NCBI RefSeq assembly: GCF_900114495.1
Contig: NZ_FOZI01000003.1
Span: 248,001 to 312,000 of the forward strand
Origin: Dyella sp. OK004
Lineage (GTDB): Bacteria; Pseudomonadota; Gammaproteobacteria; Xanthomonadales; Rhodanobacteraceae
Reading direction: 5' to 3'
DNA length: 64,000 bases
Shown here: in pieces, positions 51,232 through 58,980 of the stretch
How the letters are laid out: each line of letters begins with the position of its first letter
Position numbering within the stretch: position 1 is the stretch's first letter
Position numbers and translations under genes: made by a program
Notes under the pieces: model-generated
The model's input: only the letters and a program-made list of their open reading frames with translations
What the model was told of the DNA's origin: nothing
Databases searched by the model: none

Positions 51232-52521
51232 ATGAGTAACGTCCCGGCACCCTCGTATTATCGCGCCACCGCAACGGCTTATGAGCCGTACGCTGCGCTG
51301 CATGGCAAGACCGACGCACGCGTGGCGATCGTGGGTGGCGGTTACGCGGGTTTGCACACGGCGCTGGGGCTGGCTGAGCGTGGCGTGCGCGATGTGGTGC
51401 TGCTGGAGCGCGAGCAGATTGGCTTTGGGGCTTCCGGCCGCAATGGCGGGTTTGTCTTTGCCGGTTATTCGCTGGGCGAGCAGAGCCTGTTTGATCAGCG
51501 TGGCGATGCGCAGGCTCGCGCTTTGTTCGGTCTGACCACAGCGGCGGTCGAGCGCATTCGCCGGCAGGTGGCACGTTATGCGATACCGTGCGATCCGGTG
51601 GATGAAGGGGTGATCTGGGCCAACTGGTTTCGCGACCCTGCGGTGTTGCGGCAGCGGCAGCAGCTGCTGGCTGAGCACTACGGAGTGCAGTGGGAATGGA
51701 TGCCGCAGGAAGAGCTACGCGAACGGGTACGCACCGATCGTTATTTCGACGGATTGTACGAGCGCAATGCCCTGCATCTGCACCCGTTGAATTTCGCCAT
51801 CGGCCTGGCGGGCGCGGCGGTGGAGCAGGGTGTTCGTATTCATGAGAATACGGATGTGTGGCAGTTGCGCCGTGAAGGTCTGCGCTGGCGCCTCGAAACC
51901 GCACAGGGCGTGGTGCTGGCCGATCAGGTGGTATTGGCTTGCGGTGGTTATCTGGCGGGGCTGCGCAAGCCGATCGACCGGGCGATCCTGCCGATCGCAA
52001 CATATGTGATGGTGACCGAGCCATTGGGCGACCGCCTTGCGGATTGCCTGCGCACACGTTCGGCTATCTACGACTCGCGCTTTGCTTTCGATTACTACCG
52101 GCCACTGCCGGATACGCGGCTGTTGTGGGGCGGGCGCATTTCTGTCCGTAATCGCTCGCCGCAGGCCGTGCAGCGCTTGCTGAGCAAGGACATGCAACGT
52201 GTGTTCCCTATGCTCAAGGGTCTGAAGATCGACTATGCGTGGTCGGGTCTGATGAGTTACGCGCGCCACCAGATGCCGCAGATCGGCGGGAGCGCCGACG
52301 GCTTATGGTGGGCGCAGGCGTTTGGCGGTCACGGTCTGGCGCCCACGTGTGCGGCCGGCGATCTGCTCGCCGCTGTGATTGCCGGCAGTGACGATCGCTG
52401 GAAGCAGTTCGCCGATTACGGTCTGGTCAGCGCGCATCGGCCTGCCGGCTATCTGGCGGCGCAGGCCAGCTATTGGTGGCAGCAAAGCAGAGATTGGTTC
52501 AAGACGAGGTTGGAAGGATGA
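51232..52521 (+). CDS. FAD-dependent amine/amino-acid oxidoreductase (PuuB/DAO family)
   Basis: This 429-residue flavoenzyme of the D-amino-acid oxidase fold (PF01266) has the dinucleotide motif [21 protein letters not shown] near residue 32, then [18 protein letters not shown], typical of gamma-glutamylputrescine oxidase PuuB and relatives. The C-terminus has [19 protein letters not shown], which closes the FAD site. It overlaps the CsaA-like gene by 4 nt. Whether the substrate is gamma-glutamylputrescine, sarcosine or another amine cannot be told; no other puu gene is in the window. Confidence 0.88.
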   Translation: MSNVPAPSYYRATATAYEPYAALHGKTDARVAIVGGGYAGLHTALGLAERGVRDVVLLEREQIGFGASGRNGGFVFAGYSLGEQSLFDQRGDAQARALFGLTTAAVERIRRQVARYAIPCDPVDEGVIWANWFRDPAVLRQRQQLLAEHYGVQWEWMPQEELRERVRTDRYFDGLYERNALHLHPLNFAIGLAGAAVEQGVRIHENTDVWQLRREGLRWRLETAQGVVLADQVVLACGGYLAGLRKPIDRAILPIATYVMVTEPLGDRLADCLRTRSAIYDSRFAFDYYRPLPDTRLLWGGRISVRNRSPQAVQRLLSKDMQRVFPMLKGLKIDYAWSGLMSYARHQMPQIGGSADGLWWAQAFGGHGLAPTCAAGDLLAAVIAGSDDRWKQFADYGLVSAHRPAGYLAAQASYWWQQSRDWFKTRLEG

Positions 52522-52874
52522 GCGAAGCGACAGCGCAAGACACGCCCGAGATCAGCTGGTCCGATTTTGAGAAGGTGCTGATGGTGGCTGGTACGGTGAT
52601 GCGGGTGGAGGCTTTCCCCGAGGCGCGTAAACCGGCCTGGAAAGTGTGGGTGGATTTCGGTCCTTACGGCGAGAAGAAAACCAGTGCGCAGATCGCGGCG
52701 CTGTACACGCCCGAGGATCTGGTCGGCCGGCAGATCGTCGGCGTGATCAACTTCCCGGAGAAGCAAGTGGGGCCGTTCCGCTCGCAGTTTCTTCTCACTG
52801 GTTTTCCCACCGAAGCCGGTGTGGTGATCACCGCCCTTGAGCGCCCGGTGCCCAATGGCACAAGGCTCGCCTGA
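52518..52874 (+). CDS. CsaA-like tRNA-binding protein
   Basis: This 118-residue OB-fold tRNA-binding protein is related to CsaA and the C-terminus of MetRS. It shows [69 protein letters not shown], and the family end [10 protein letters not shown]. Bacillus CsaA has chaperone and export roles. The ATG at 52518 follows GGAAG and overlaps the FAD oxidase stop. The GNAT gene starts 1 nt after its stop. Why these three are together is not known. Confidence 0.92.
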   Translation: MSEATAQDTPEISWSDFEKVLMVAGTVMRVEAFPEARKPAWKVWVDFGPYGEKKTSAQIAALYTPEDLVGRQIVGVINFPEKQVGPFRSQFLLTGFPTEAGVVITALERPVPNGTRLA

Positions 52875-52875
52875 C

Positions 52876-53316
52876 ATGAGTGGCTTGCGCGAGGCACGCC
52901 TGGACGACGCAACCGAAATCGCTCGCTTGTCCGGCGAACTCGGCTATCCGGCCACGGCGTCGGAGATCGCGACACGGCTGACGGCGCTGCTCGACGATCC
53001 GGCGCATCGCATCAGCGTGGTGGAGACGGCGGGTGTCCTGCTGGGCTGGATCGCTGTGGAGTGCCGCATGACCCTGGAATCGGGCGAACGCGCGGAGATC
53101 GTGGGGCTGGTGGTAGGTGAAGAGGCACGTCGGCAGGGTGTGGGGCGCATGCTGATCGACGATGCCGAAGCATGGGCGCGCGCTTTGGGCTTCGCCACAC
53201 TGGTAGTGCGCTCCAATGTGTTGCGCGATGCCTCGCATGCGTTCTATCGCAGGCAGGGCTACGTGCATCGCAAGACCCAGCATGTCTATGCCAAGGCGCT
53301 GGACGCCGTCGATTGA
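52876..53316 (+). CDS. GNAT-family N-acetyltransferase
   Basis: This 146-residue GNAT enzyme starts GLREARLDDATEIARLSGELGYP and has EIVGLVVGEEARRQGVGRMLIDDAEAWA with the acetyl-CoA loop RRQGVG, then HAFYRRQGYVHR. It resembles the AAC(3)-I or RimI-type family, but substrate is not clear. ATG 52876 sits 1 nt after the CsaA-like stop; an in-frame ATG at 52855 would overlap it. It is the last gene of the small operon before the metallo-beta-lactamase, which has its own ribosome binding site. Confidence 0.87.
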   Translation: MSGLREARLDDATEIARLSGELGYPATASEIATRLTALLDDPAHRISVVETAGVLLGWIAVECRMTLESGERAEIVGLVVGEEARRQGVGRMLIDDAEAWARALGFATLVVRSNVLRDASHAFYRRQGYVHRKTQHVYAKALDAVD

Positions 53317-53416
53317 TGCAAAGCCCCGGGCGTGGCCGCGCCGTGCCCGCGTCGTGCCATGTATGGCCGGGCAGGGATGTTCATTATGTTCATCTCAATC
53401 AAGTGAAGGGGTTTCT

Positions 53417-54298
53417 ATGAAGAAGTTAGTGCTCTGGGCATCGCTAGGCGGAGCGGCCGCGTTGTGCGCACCATGGGTGCAGGCGGGGCCGGACGCCACA
53501 TGGACACAACCGCAGAAACCGTTCCGCATTTACGGCAACAGCTGGTACGTAGGCACTCGTGGTCTCGGTGCCGTCTTGATCACCTCGCCTCAAGGCCATG
53601 TGCTGATCGACGCTACCCTGCCGGAAAATGCCCGCCAGATCGAAGCCAATATCGAAGCACTCGGCTTCCGTGTGAAAGACGTCAAGCTGATCCTCAACTC
53701 ACATGCACATTCCGATCATGCCGGGGCCATCGCGGCACTGGCTGCCGCGAGCGGAGCATCGGTAAGTGCCAGCGAAGCTGGTGCCAAAGCTTTGATGCTG
53801 GGCGGTAACGATCCTGAGGATCCGCAGTACGGTGAGGCGCCAAAGTTTCCGCCGGTGGCGAAGGTGGGTGTGGTAGCGGACGGCGGCAGTGCGCGCGTCG
53901 GCGATATCGCGGTGCAGGCACATTACACCCCGGGGCATACGCCGGGCAGCACCAGTTGGACCTGGCAGTCGTGCGAGGCAAATCGCTGCCTGCATATGGT
54001 GTATGCCGACAGCATCACGGCTTTCAGCAATGACACCTATCGCTACAGCAACAATGCAGAACATCCGCATCGCGAGCAGGATTTCCGCAAGACGTTTGCC
54101 AATGTAGCCAGCTTGCCCTGCGACATCCTGATCACCCCGCATCCCGATGCCAGCGACTTTCTAGACAAGGTCGCGTTGCGCGATCAGGGTAAGCAGCCGA
54201 ATCCGCTAGTGGATGCGCAAGCGTGCAAAACCTACGCGGCGACCGGTGGTGTCAAGCTGGACAAGCGCCTGCAGCAGGAGAAGCAGGGCAAGCATTGA
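53417..54298 (+). CDS. subclass B3 metallo-beta-lactamase
   Basis: This 293-residue exported zinc enzyme is predicted to hydrolyse beta-lactams. It has a signal peptide (cut after about residue 23, VQA-GPD), the class-defining HAHSDH zinc motif in LNSHAHSDHAGAI, a second-site His in YTPGHTPGSTSW, and the B3-type His in LITPHPDAS. No Cys is present in the class B1/B2 position, which fits B3. The start ATG 53417 follows GAAGGGG. Chromosomal B3 enzymes are common in soil Lysobacterales (for example L1 in Stenotrophomonas). Activity is not proven by sequence. Confidence 0.93.
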   Translation: MKKLVLWASLGGAAALCAPWVQAGPDATWTQPQKPFRIYGNSWYVGTRGLGAVLITSPQGHVLIDATLPENARQIEANIEALGFRVKDVKLILNSHAHSDHAGAIAALAAASGASVSASEAGAKALMLGGNDPEDPQYGEAPKFPPVAKVGVVADGGSARVGDIAVQAHYTPGHTPGSTSWTWQSCEANRCLHMVYADSITAFSNDTYRYSNNAEHPHREQDFRKTFANVASLPCDILITPHPDASDFLDKVALRDQGKQPNPLVDAQACKTYAATGGVKLDKRLQQEKQGKH

Positions 54299-54406
54299 TG
54301 GCTGGTCGCACCAGAGCCTGTTCAATATTTCTGATTGTGTCGATTTGCTCATCTCGTTGTTGATGGCGGCGGGCCTTTGGTTTGCGCTCTCCAGGTTGGG
54401 GTGTTT

Positions 54407-54938
54407 CGACCTGGCCGCTTACGCAGCGGGCGTTCCGCCTCGCTGCCGCGAGTCGGGTCACTTTCTCTTTGCTGGCCTAAAGAGAAAGTAACCAAAGAGA
54501 AATGGCCTAAGGGCAGGCGGTGCGCTTTGTAGCTACGCATCTTCCAGTGTCAGACGTTTGGAGGGCTTCTCTTTTTTTGCCCTGCTCCCCGGACCTGATT
54601 GGTGTCGAATCTCAGCTAGGCGCGCCTTTCTCCTCCCCCTGCTCGCGACGCGAAGCTAGTCCCGTGGGACAGGGGGAGGCCGGGAGGGGGTAAGCCCTTG
54701 CGACAGCCTCTCCCGATACGCTTTCTCAAGTACTCACCCCTCCCCAACCCTCCCCTGCGAGCAGGGGAGGGGGCAAGAGCAAACCCGACGCCTGACACTG
54801 GAGGATGCGCAGCTACAAAGCACGCCGCGCTCTTTAGACCATTTCTCTTTGGTTACTTTCTCTTTGGGTCAGCAAAGAGAAAGTGACTCGGGCGCCGGCA
54901 GGCGTCCGAAATGCCCGCTGCATAAGCGGCCAGGTCGC
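54407..54938. repeat. 532-bp palindromic repeat element with 147-bp arms
   Basis: Two long imperfect inverted arms, 54407-54553 and 54792-54938, run CGACCTGGCCGCTTA...AGTGTCAG and its complement. They contain several copies of the 'CTTTCTCTTTG ... CAAAGAGAAAG' motif found as a scattered repeat in this order. The 238-bp centre has G/C-rich stems of the type CCCCTCCC-GGGGAGGGG and no gene. The whole could fold into a cruciform. It looks like a MITE-like or REP-cluster element. The surrounding gene-free stretch (54299-55013) is fully explained by it. Confidence 0.85.
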
Positions 54939-55013
54939 GATAACCCAACGATTGTCGCGAATACTAAAGAGCGACCCTCAACGCCTTCCGGCGCAGAGAT
55001 CTTGAACAGGCAC

Positions 55014-55946
55014 TCAGCGGTGCTGTCGATCCAGCCATACCTCGAGGCCCTGGGCGTTCAATTCGATATCCATGCTGAGGATATCGATGAGCGCCTGGCG
55101 GCTGCCGTTCCAGCCGTGATCGGCGGCGCGCTCGGCGTAAAAATCGGTGAGGGCGTGCTTGAGCCAGTCATGGCGATCGGGTTTGCGATACGCCACCAGC
55201 GCCAGTTCGGTCATCACATCGATCTGCGCGTGCAGGTCGTCAGCCAGCTTCTCGACATCGCGCACGTGATCGTAATGCGTGAGGTACATGGCTTCAGGAT
55301 GCAGCGCGACCAAGCGGCGGATCGAATCGTGCAGGGCGCCGGGATCGAACTGTACGGGCGAGCTGGTCGGCACGATGAACGGGCCTTTGGCGGTGTCGAA
55401 TTCGCGGTAGGAAAGGCCAAAGGTGTCACCGGTGAAGCAGACATTCGCCTTTTCGTCGTGGACGCTGAGATGGTGCAGGGCATGGCCCGGTGTATCCAGA
55501 CAACGCAGTGCGCGGCCTTGCAGGTCCACCACGTGACCCTCCGGTGCGGCGATCACCCGCTCCGCCGGGATCGGACGCAGGCGGCCATAGGTTTGTTCCA
55601 TCACCGCTTCGCCGTAGACGGCGCTGGCGCCGGCCCATAGCTGCGTTGGGTCGATCATGTGGCGGGCGCCGCGCGGATGCACTACCACCTTCGCCTGTGG
55701 CAGCCTGGCTGCCAGTTCACCGGCACCGCCGGCATGATCGAGATGCACATGGGTAAGGATCAGCCAATCGACCTGTGCCGGCTCCAGGCCGGTATCGGCG
55801 AGGGCATCGAGCATGTGCGGCACGGCGTAGTTAGTACCGCAATCGATAAAAGCGCCGTGCCCGTTTTCCACCACAAGATAGGCGGCGTCGAAGCGTGGCC
55901 GCACGAAACCGGTGTCGATCGTGTGGATACCGTGAAGGGAAGTCAT
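55014..55946 (-). CDS. MBL-fold metallohydrolase
   Basis: This 310-residue cytoplasmic metallo-beta-lactamase-fold hydrolase (glyoxalase II/PhnP-like core) has the zinc motif LTHVHLDHAGG near residue 65, CLDTPGHALHHLSV, CFTGDTFG and a distal His in YLTHYDHV. It has no signal peptide, so it is unlike the B3 beta-lactamase nearby. ATG 55946 (MTSLHGIHTIDTGF) is chosen; the frame beyond it has no ribosome binding site. Substrate unknown. It is divergent from the TRIC-type channel gene. Confidence 0.9.
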   Translation of the reverse strand: MTSLHGIHTIDTGFVRPRFDAAYLVVENGHGAFIDCGTNYAVPHMLDALADTGLEPAQVDWLILTHVHLDHAGGAGELAARLPQAKVVVHPRGARHMIDPTQLWAGASAVYGEAVMEQTYGRLRPIPAERVIAAPEGHVVDLQGRALRCLDTPGHALHHLSVHDEKANVCFTGDTFGLSYREFDTAKGPFIVPTSSPVQFDPGALHDSIRRLVALHPEAMYLTHYDHVRDVEKLADDLHAQIDVMTELALVAYRKPDRHDWLKHALTDFYAERAADHGWNGSRQALIDILSMDIELNAQGLEVWLDRQHR

Positions 55947-56083
55947 ATCCGTCTCGTCCTGATCGCGGAGCTGCAAAGGTAGCAAGAGCGCAGGGGCAGG
56001 GCACTTCCACCATGGTCGAGCCTATTGACCGCCAGTGGGTGCTGACGATAGACATGCGCCTGCGGCGTAACGGGTGGGAACCT

Positions 56084-56719
56084 ATGACTCATTTGCTTCT
56101 GCTGGTGCTCGATCTCATCGGCACCTTTGTGTTCGCTCTCAGCGGCGCGGTGACTGGCGTCCGACGCAAACTGGATCTGTTCGGCGTGCTGGTCTTGTCG
56201 TTTGCGGCCGGTAATGCCGGCGGAATCACGCGCGATCTGCTGATCGGCGCCACGCCACCGGCAGCGATTGCCGATTGGCGCTACCTCGGTGTCTCCGTGT
56301 TGGCCGGCATGATTACGTTTTACCGCTACTCGATCATTCAACGCTGGCGCAATCCCGTGCAGATGTCCGATGCGGCAGGTCTGGCTTTGTTCGCGGTCGC
56401 GGGTGCGCAGAAGGCGTTGGCGCACGGGCTCAACCCGGTCATGGCGGCCTTGCTTGGCATGCTCACCGGCGTAGGCGGCGGCATCCTGCGCGATGTGCTG
56501 GTGACGCAGATACCAACCGTGCTGCGTGCGGATCTGTATGCCGTAGCCGCATTGGCGGGCGCCACCGTGGTGGTGCTTGGCGATCAGTTCCACGTGCCGC
56601 TCGTGATCACCACGTTGACAGGCGCCGCGCTTTGTTTCGGCTTGCGCTTCATGGCGATCCGTCACGGCTGGCATCTCCCCGTGTCGCGTCATTCCGGGAT
56701 GGAGGATCCGCCGGTCTGA
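56084..56719 (+). CDS. TRIC-type cation channel family protein (UPF0126, YicG/YadS-like)
   Basis: This 211-residue inner-membrane protein has two repeats of the UPF0126 unit and about seven membrane segments. It shows GTFVFALSGAVTGVRRKLDLFGV and NAGGITRDLLIGATPP in the first repeat, GGGILRDVLVTQIPTVLRADLYA in the second. The family is a trimeric potassium/proton-like channel group (TRIC); in bacteria substrate may also be glycine. ATG 56084 with GGTGGGAA upstream gives the family length (about 205); the frame is open further upstream to 55895. Confidence 0.92.
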   Translation: MTHLLLLVLDLIGTFVFALSGAVTGVRRKLDLFGVLVLSFAAGNAGGITRDLLIGATPPAAIADWRYLGVSVLAGMITFYRYSIIQRWRNPVQMSDAAGLALFAVAGAQKALAHGLNPVMAALLGMLTGVGGGILRDVLVTQIPTVLRADLYAVAALAGATVVVLGDQFHVPLVITTLTGAALCFGLRFMAIRHGWHLPVSRHSGMEDPPV

Positions 56720-56754
56720 GTCACGCCGATCGCCGCTTTCGTGGTGATGTGGCG

Positions 56755-57489
56755 TTATGTATCCCGGATCAGGCGCAGATCGTTGAATTTGCGGCGCTCG
56801 ATCAGCGCGTTGACCTTACCGTGTTCATCGCGCCGGAAGATCAGCAGGTTCCGTTCGTCGTCGCTGCCCATGAAGACGTCTTTTGCGATGGGTTCAAGCC
56901 GGTGCTCCGGGCCGCCGGGTTTGGTGACATAGCTGAGCACGCCGTCCTTGTTGCTCACGGTCCAGGCGCGGTTGGGGGCGTAGCGGTAGGTGCCGCTGTA
57001 TTCGCCGGGTAAAAGACTGGGCACAGTTAGCTTTGGCGGCGCAGTGGGAATGGTCACGTCTTCGTAACCCGCGAGTTTCCACGCACCCGCCTGCTTCACG
57101 AAAGTAAGCAGGGATTGGTAGCGCACTACGAGCTGTTGGCCGAAGACGGTTTCGCGTTCGTATTCCTCGACCTGCAGAATCGCAGTGTCGCCGTACTGCA
57201 GCGCGCGTGCGTCGCGCAATTCGATGCTGCCCGCAAAGCCGGTCGGAAAGGGGTGCATCGAAGCTAGTGTGTCGGCTTTGTGCGCAATGCGACCGAACTC
57301 ATCGATGATGACCGCGTCGTCGGTGAGCGTCTGTTCCCAGACTGCTTTGTTGCCCATGGGGATCGCATCGACCAGGGCTTGTGTGATCTTCAGCAGATCA
57401 TCGCGTAGGGGCTTTGGCGCTTCAGCAGCCTGCGCTGCAGTGGCTGTATGCAGTGCCGCGAAGATCAGCAAAAAACCAAGCGATCGCAT
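56755..57489 (-). CDS. secreted SnoaL/NTF2-like domain protein
   Basis: This 244-residue exported protein has a signal peptide (about 1-23, ending AQA). An NTF2-like domain of DUF4440 or SnoaL type follows (about 28-140; ALVDAIPMGNKAVWEQTLTDDAVIIDEFGR, then TAILQVEEYERETVFG), and a C-terminal lipocalin-like sheet (about 155-244; LPGEYSGTYRYAP, then NLLIFRRDEHGKV). No catalytic motif is obvious. ATG 57489 is chosen because the signal peptide starts there. It converges on the channel gene and is separated from the thiolase by a terminator. Confidence 0.78.
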   Translation of the reverse strand: MRSLGFLLIFAALHTATAAQAAEAPKPLRDDLLKITQALVDAIPMGNKAVWEQTLTDDAVIIDEFGRIAHKADTLASMHPFPTGFAGSIELRDARALQYGDTAILQVEEYERETVFGQQLVVRYQSLLTFVKQAGAWKLAGYEDVTIPTAPPKLTVPSLLPGEYSGTYRYAPNRAWTVSNKDGVLSYVTKPGGPEHRLEPIAKDVFMGSDDERNLLIFRRDEHGKVNALIERRKFNDLRLIRDT

Positions 57490-57583
57490 AGGCGTGGCCG
57501 TCCATTGAAGGATGGCGCGGAGCATGCGCGCCCCTTGAGGCGCTTGCCCGTGCATGAAGTCACGGGCGCCCGGATCAGATACG

Positions 57584-57615
57584 AAAACGGCACCGTATCG
57601 CTACGGTGCCGTTTC
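57584..57615. terminator. terminator after the thiolase gene
   Basis: A near-perfect 13-bp stem (AAACGGCACCGTA / TACGGTGCCGTTT) with a 4-5-nt loop lies 20 nt after the thiolase stop (minus strand) and could work in both directions. Confidence 0.8.
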
Positions 57616-57635
57616 GGATGCCAGTCACTTGGCTG

Positions 57636-58841
57636 TCAGAGCGCTTCGAAAATACCGGCGGCACCCATACCCGTACCGATACACATCGTCACCATGCCGT
57701 ACTTCTGCTTGCGACGACGCATGCCGTGGATCAGCGTGGCGGCGCGGATAGCGCCGGTGGCGCCGAGCGGGTGGCCGAGGGCGATGGCGCCGCCGAGCGG
57801 GTTCACCTTGCTCGTGTCGAGGCCGAGATCCTTGATCACCGCCAACGACTGCGCAGCGAAGGCTTCATTGAGCTCGATCCAGTCCAACTGATCTTGCGTC
57901 ATGCCAGCCTGCTTCAACGCCTTCGGAATCGCTTCCTTAGGGCCGATGCCCATGATGTCGGGGCGCACACCGGCGACGGAGAAACCGACGAAGCGGGCCA
58001 GCGGCTGCAGGTTGTAATCCTTGATGGCCTTCTCGCTGGCAAGGAGCAGCGCGCCGGCGCCGTCGGAGGTTTGCGAGGAGTTGCCCGCAGTAACGCTGCC
58101 GCCGAACTGGCCGTTGCGGAACACGGGCTTGAGCTTGCCCAGTACGTCCACCGTGCTGCCCGGGCGCGGGCCTTCGTCGGTATCGATCAGACGGCTATCC
58201 GTCTTGATGCCGCGGGTGGCCAGGTCGGGGTAGTGGTCGTCGAGCTGGAACGGGGTGATCTCGTCCTTGAATTCGCCGGCCTTGATCGCCGCCAGCGCGC
58301 GCTCGTGGCTTTGCGCAGAGAAGGCATCCTGTTCTTCGCGCGAAATCTTCCACTGCGTGGCGACGTTCTCGGCGGTGATGCCCATGCCGTAGGCGATGCC
58401 GATGTGCTCGTTGTCGAAGATGCCCGGGTTCATGGCGATCTTGTTGCCCATCATCGGCACCATGCTCATGCTCTCGGTGCCGCCGGCGATCATCAGGTCG
58501 GCCTCGCCCAGACGAATGCGGTCGGCGGCCATGGCGATGGCCTGCACGCCGGAGGAGCAGAAGCGGTTGATGGTGACGCCAGGCACGGTATCGGGCAGGC
58601 CGGCGAGCAATACGCCGATGCGTGCCACGTTCATGCCTTGCTCGGCCTCAGGCATGGCGCAGCCGATGATGGCGTCGCCGATCTGGTGCGGGTCGATGCC
58701 CGGCGCCTGTGCCATCACGGCGCGGATGACGTGGGCGAGCATGTCGTCTGGACGGGTGTTGCGGAATATCCCGCGCGGCGCCTTGCCGACCGGGGTACGG
58801 GTGGCGGCGACGATGTAGGCGTCTTGCACTTGCTTGGTCAT
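57636..58841 (-). CDS. acetyl-CoA C-acyltransferase (thiolase, FadA-like)
   Basis: This is a 401-residue degradative thiolase, the last step of beta-oxidation. The catalytic nucleophile Cys is in [18 protein letters not shown], the His in [16 protein letters not shown], and the second Cys in [16 protein letters not shown]. It follows the dehydrogenase-hydratase gene on the same strand after 139 nt, filled by a repeat, so it is probably co-transcribed with it. It likely is under the TetR-type regulator at 61437. Confidence 0.95.
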   Translation of the reverse strand: MTKQVQDAYIVAATRTPVGKAPRGIFRNTRPDDMLAHVIRAVMAQAPGIDPHQIGDAIIGCAMPEAEQGMNVARIGVLLAGLPDTVPGVTINRFCSSGVQAIAMAADRIRLGEADLMIAGGTESMSMVPMMGNKIAMNPGIFDNEHIGIAYGMGITAENVATQWKISREEQDAFSAQSHERALAAIKAGEFKDEITPFQLDDHYPDLATRGIKTDSRLIDTDEGPRPGSTVDVLGKLKPVFRNGQFGGSVTAGNSSQTSDGAGALLLASEKAIKDYNLQPLARFVGFSVAGVRPDIMGIGPKEAIPKALKQAGMTQDQLDWIELNEAFAAQSLAVIKDLGLDTSKVNPLGGAIALGHPLGATGAIRAATLIHGMRRRKQKYGMVTMCIGTGMGAAGIFEAL

Positions 58842-58895
58842 GGTCTTTGCTCCGTGGCGTCGCGCGGTTCGCGGCGACGCACTTCAGTTTTTGAT

Positions 58896-58975
58896 CGTCA
58901 TTCCGGCGGAGGCCGGAATCCAGTGTCGTTGGCGGTAAAGCGAAGTCGCTGGGTCCCGGCTTTCGTCGGGACGAC
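58896..58975. repeat. dispersed inverted-repeat element (GTCATTCCGGC type)
   Basis: CGTCATTCCGGC...CCGGAATCCAG on one side and CTGGGTCCCGGC...GGGACGACG on the other form the two halves of the intergenic repeat common in proteobacteria. It sits between the two beta-oxidation genes and could affect mRNA stability. Confidence 0.75.
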
Positions 58976-58980
58976 GAGCG

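Noticed and set aside
53216-53416. Upstream extension of the metallo-beta-lactamase frame
   Set aside because: It overlaps the GNAT gene and is not protein-like; a good ribosome binding site and signal peptide mark ATG 53417.
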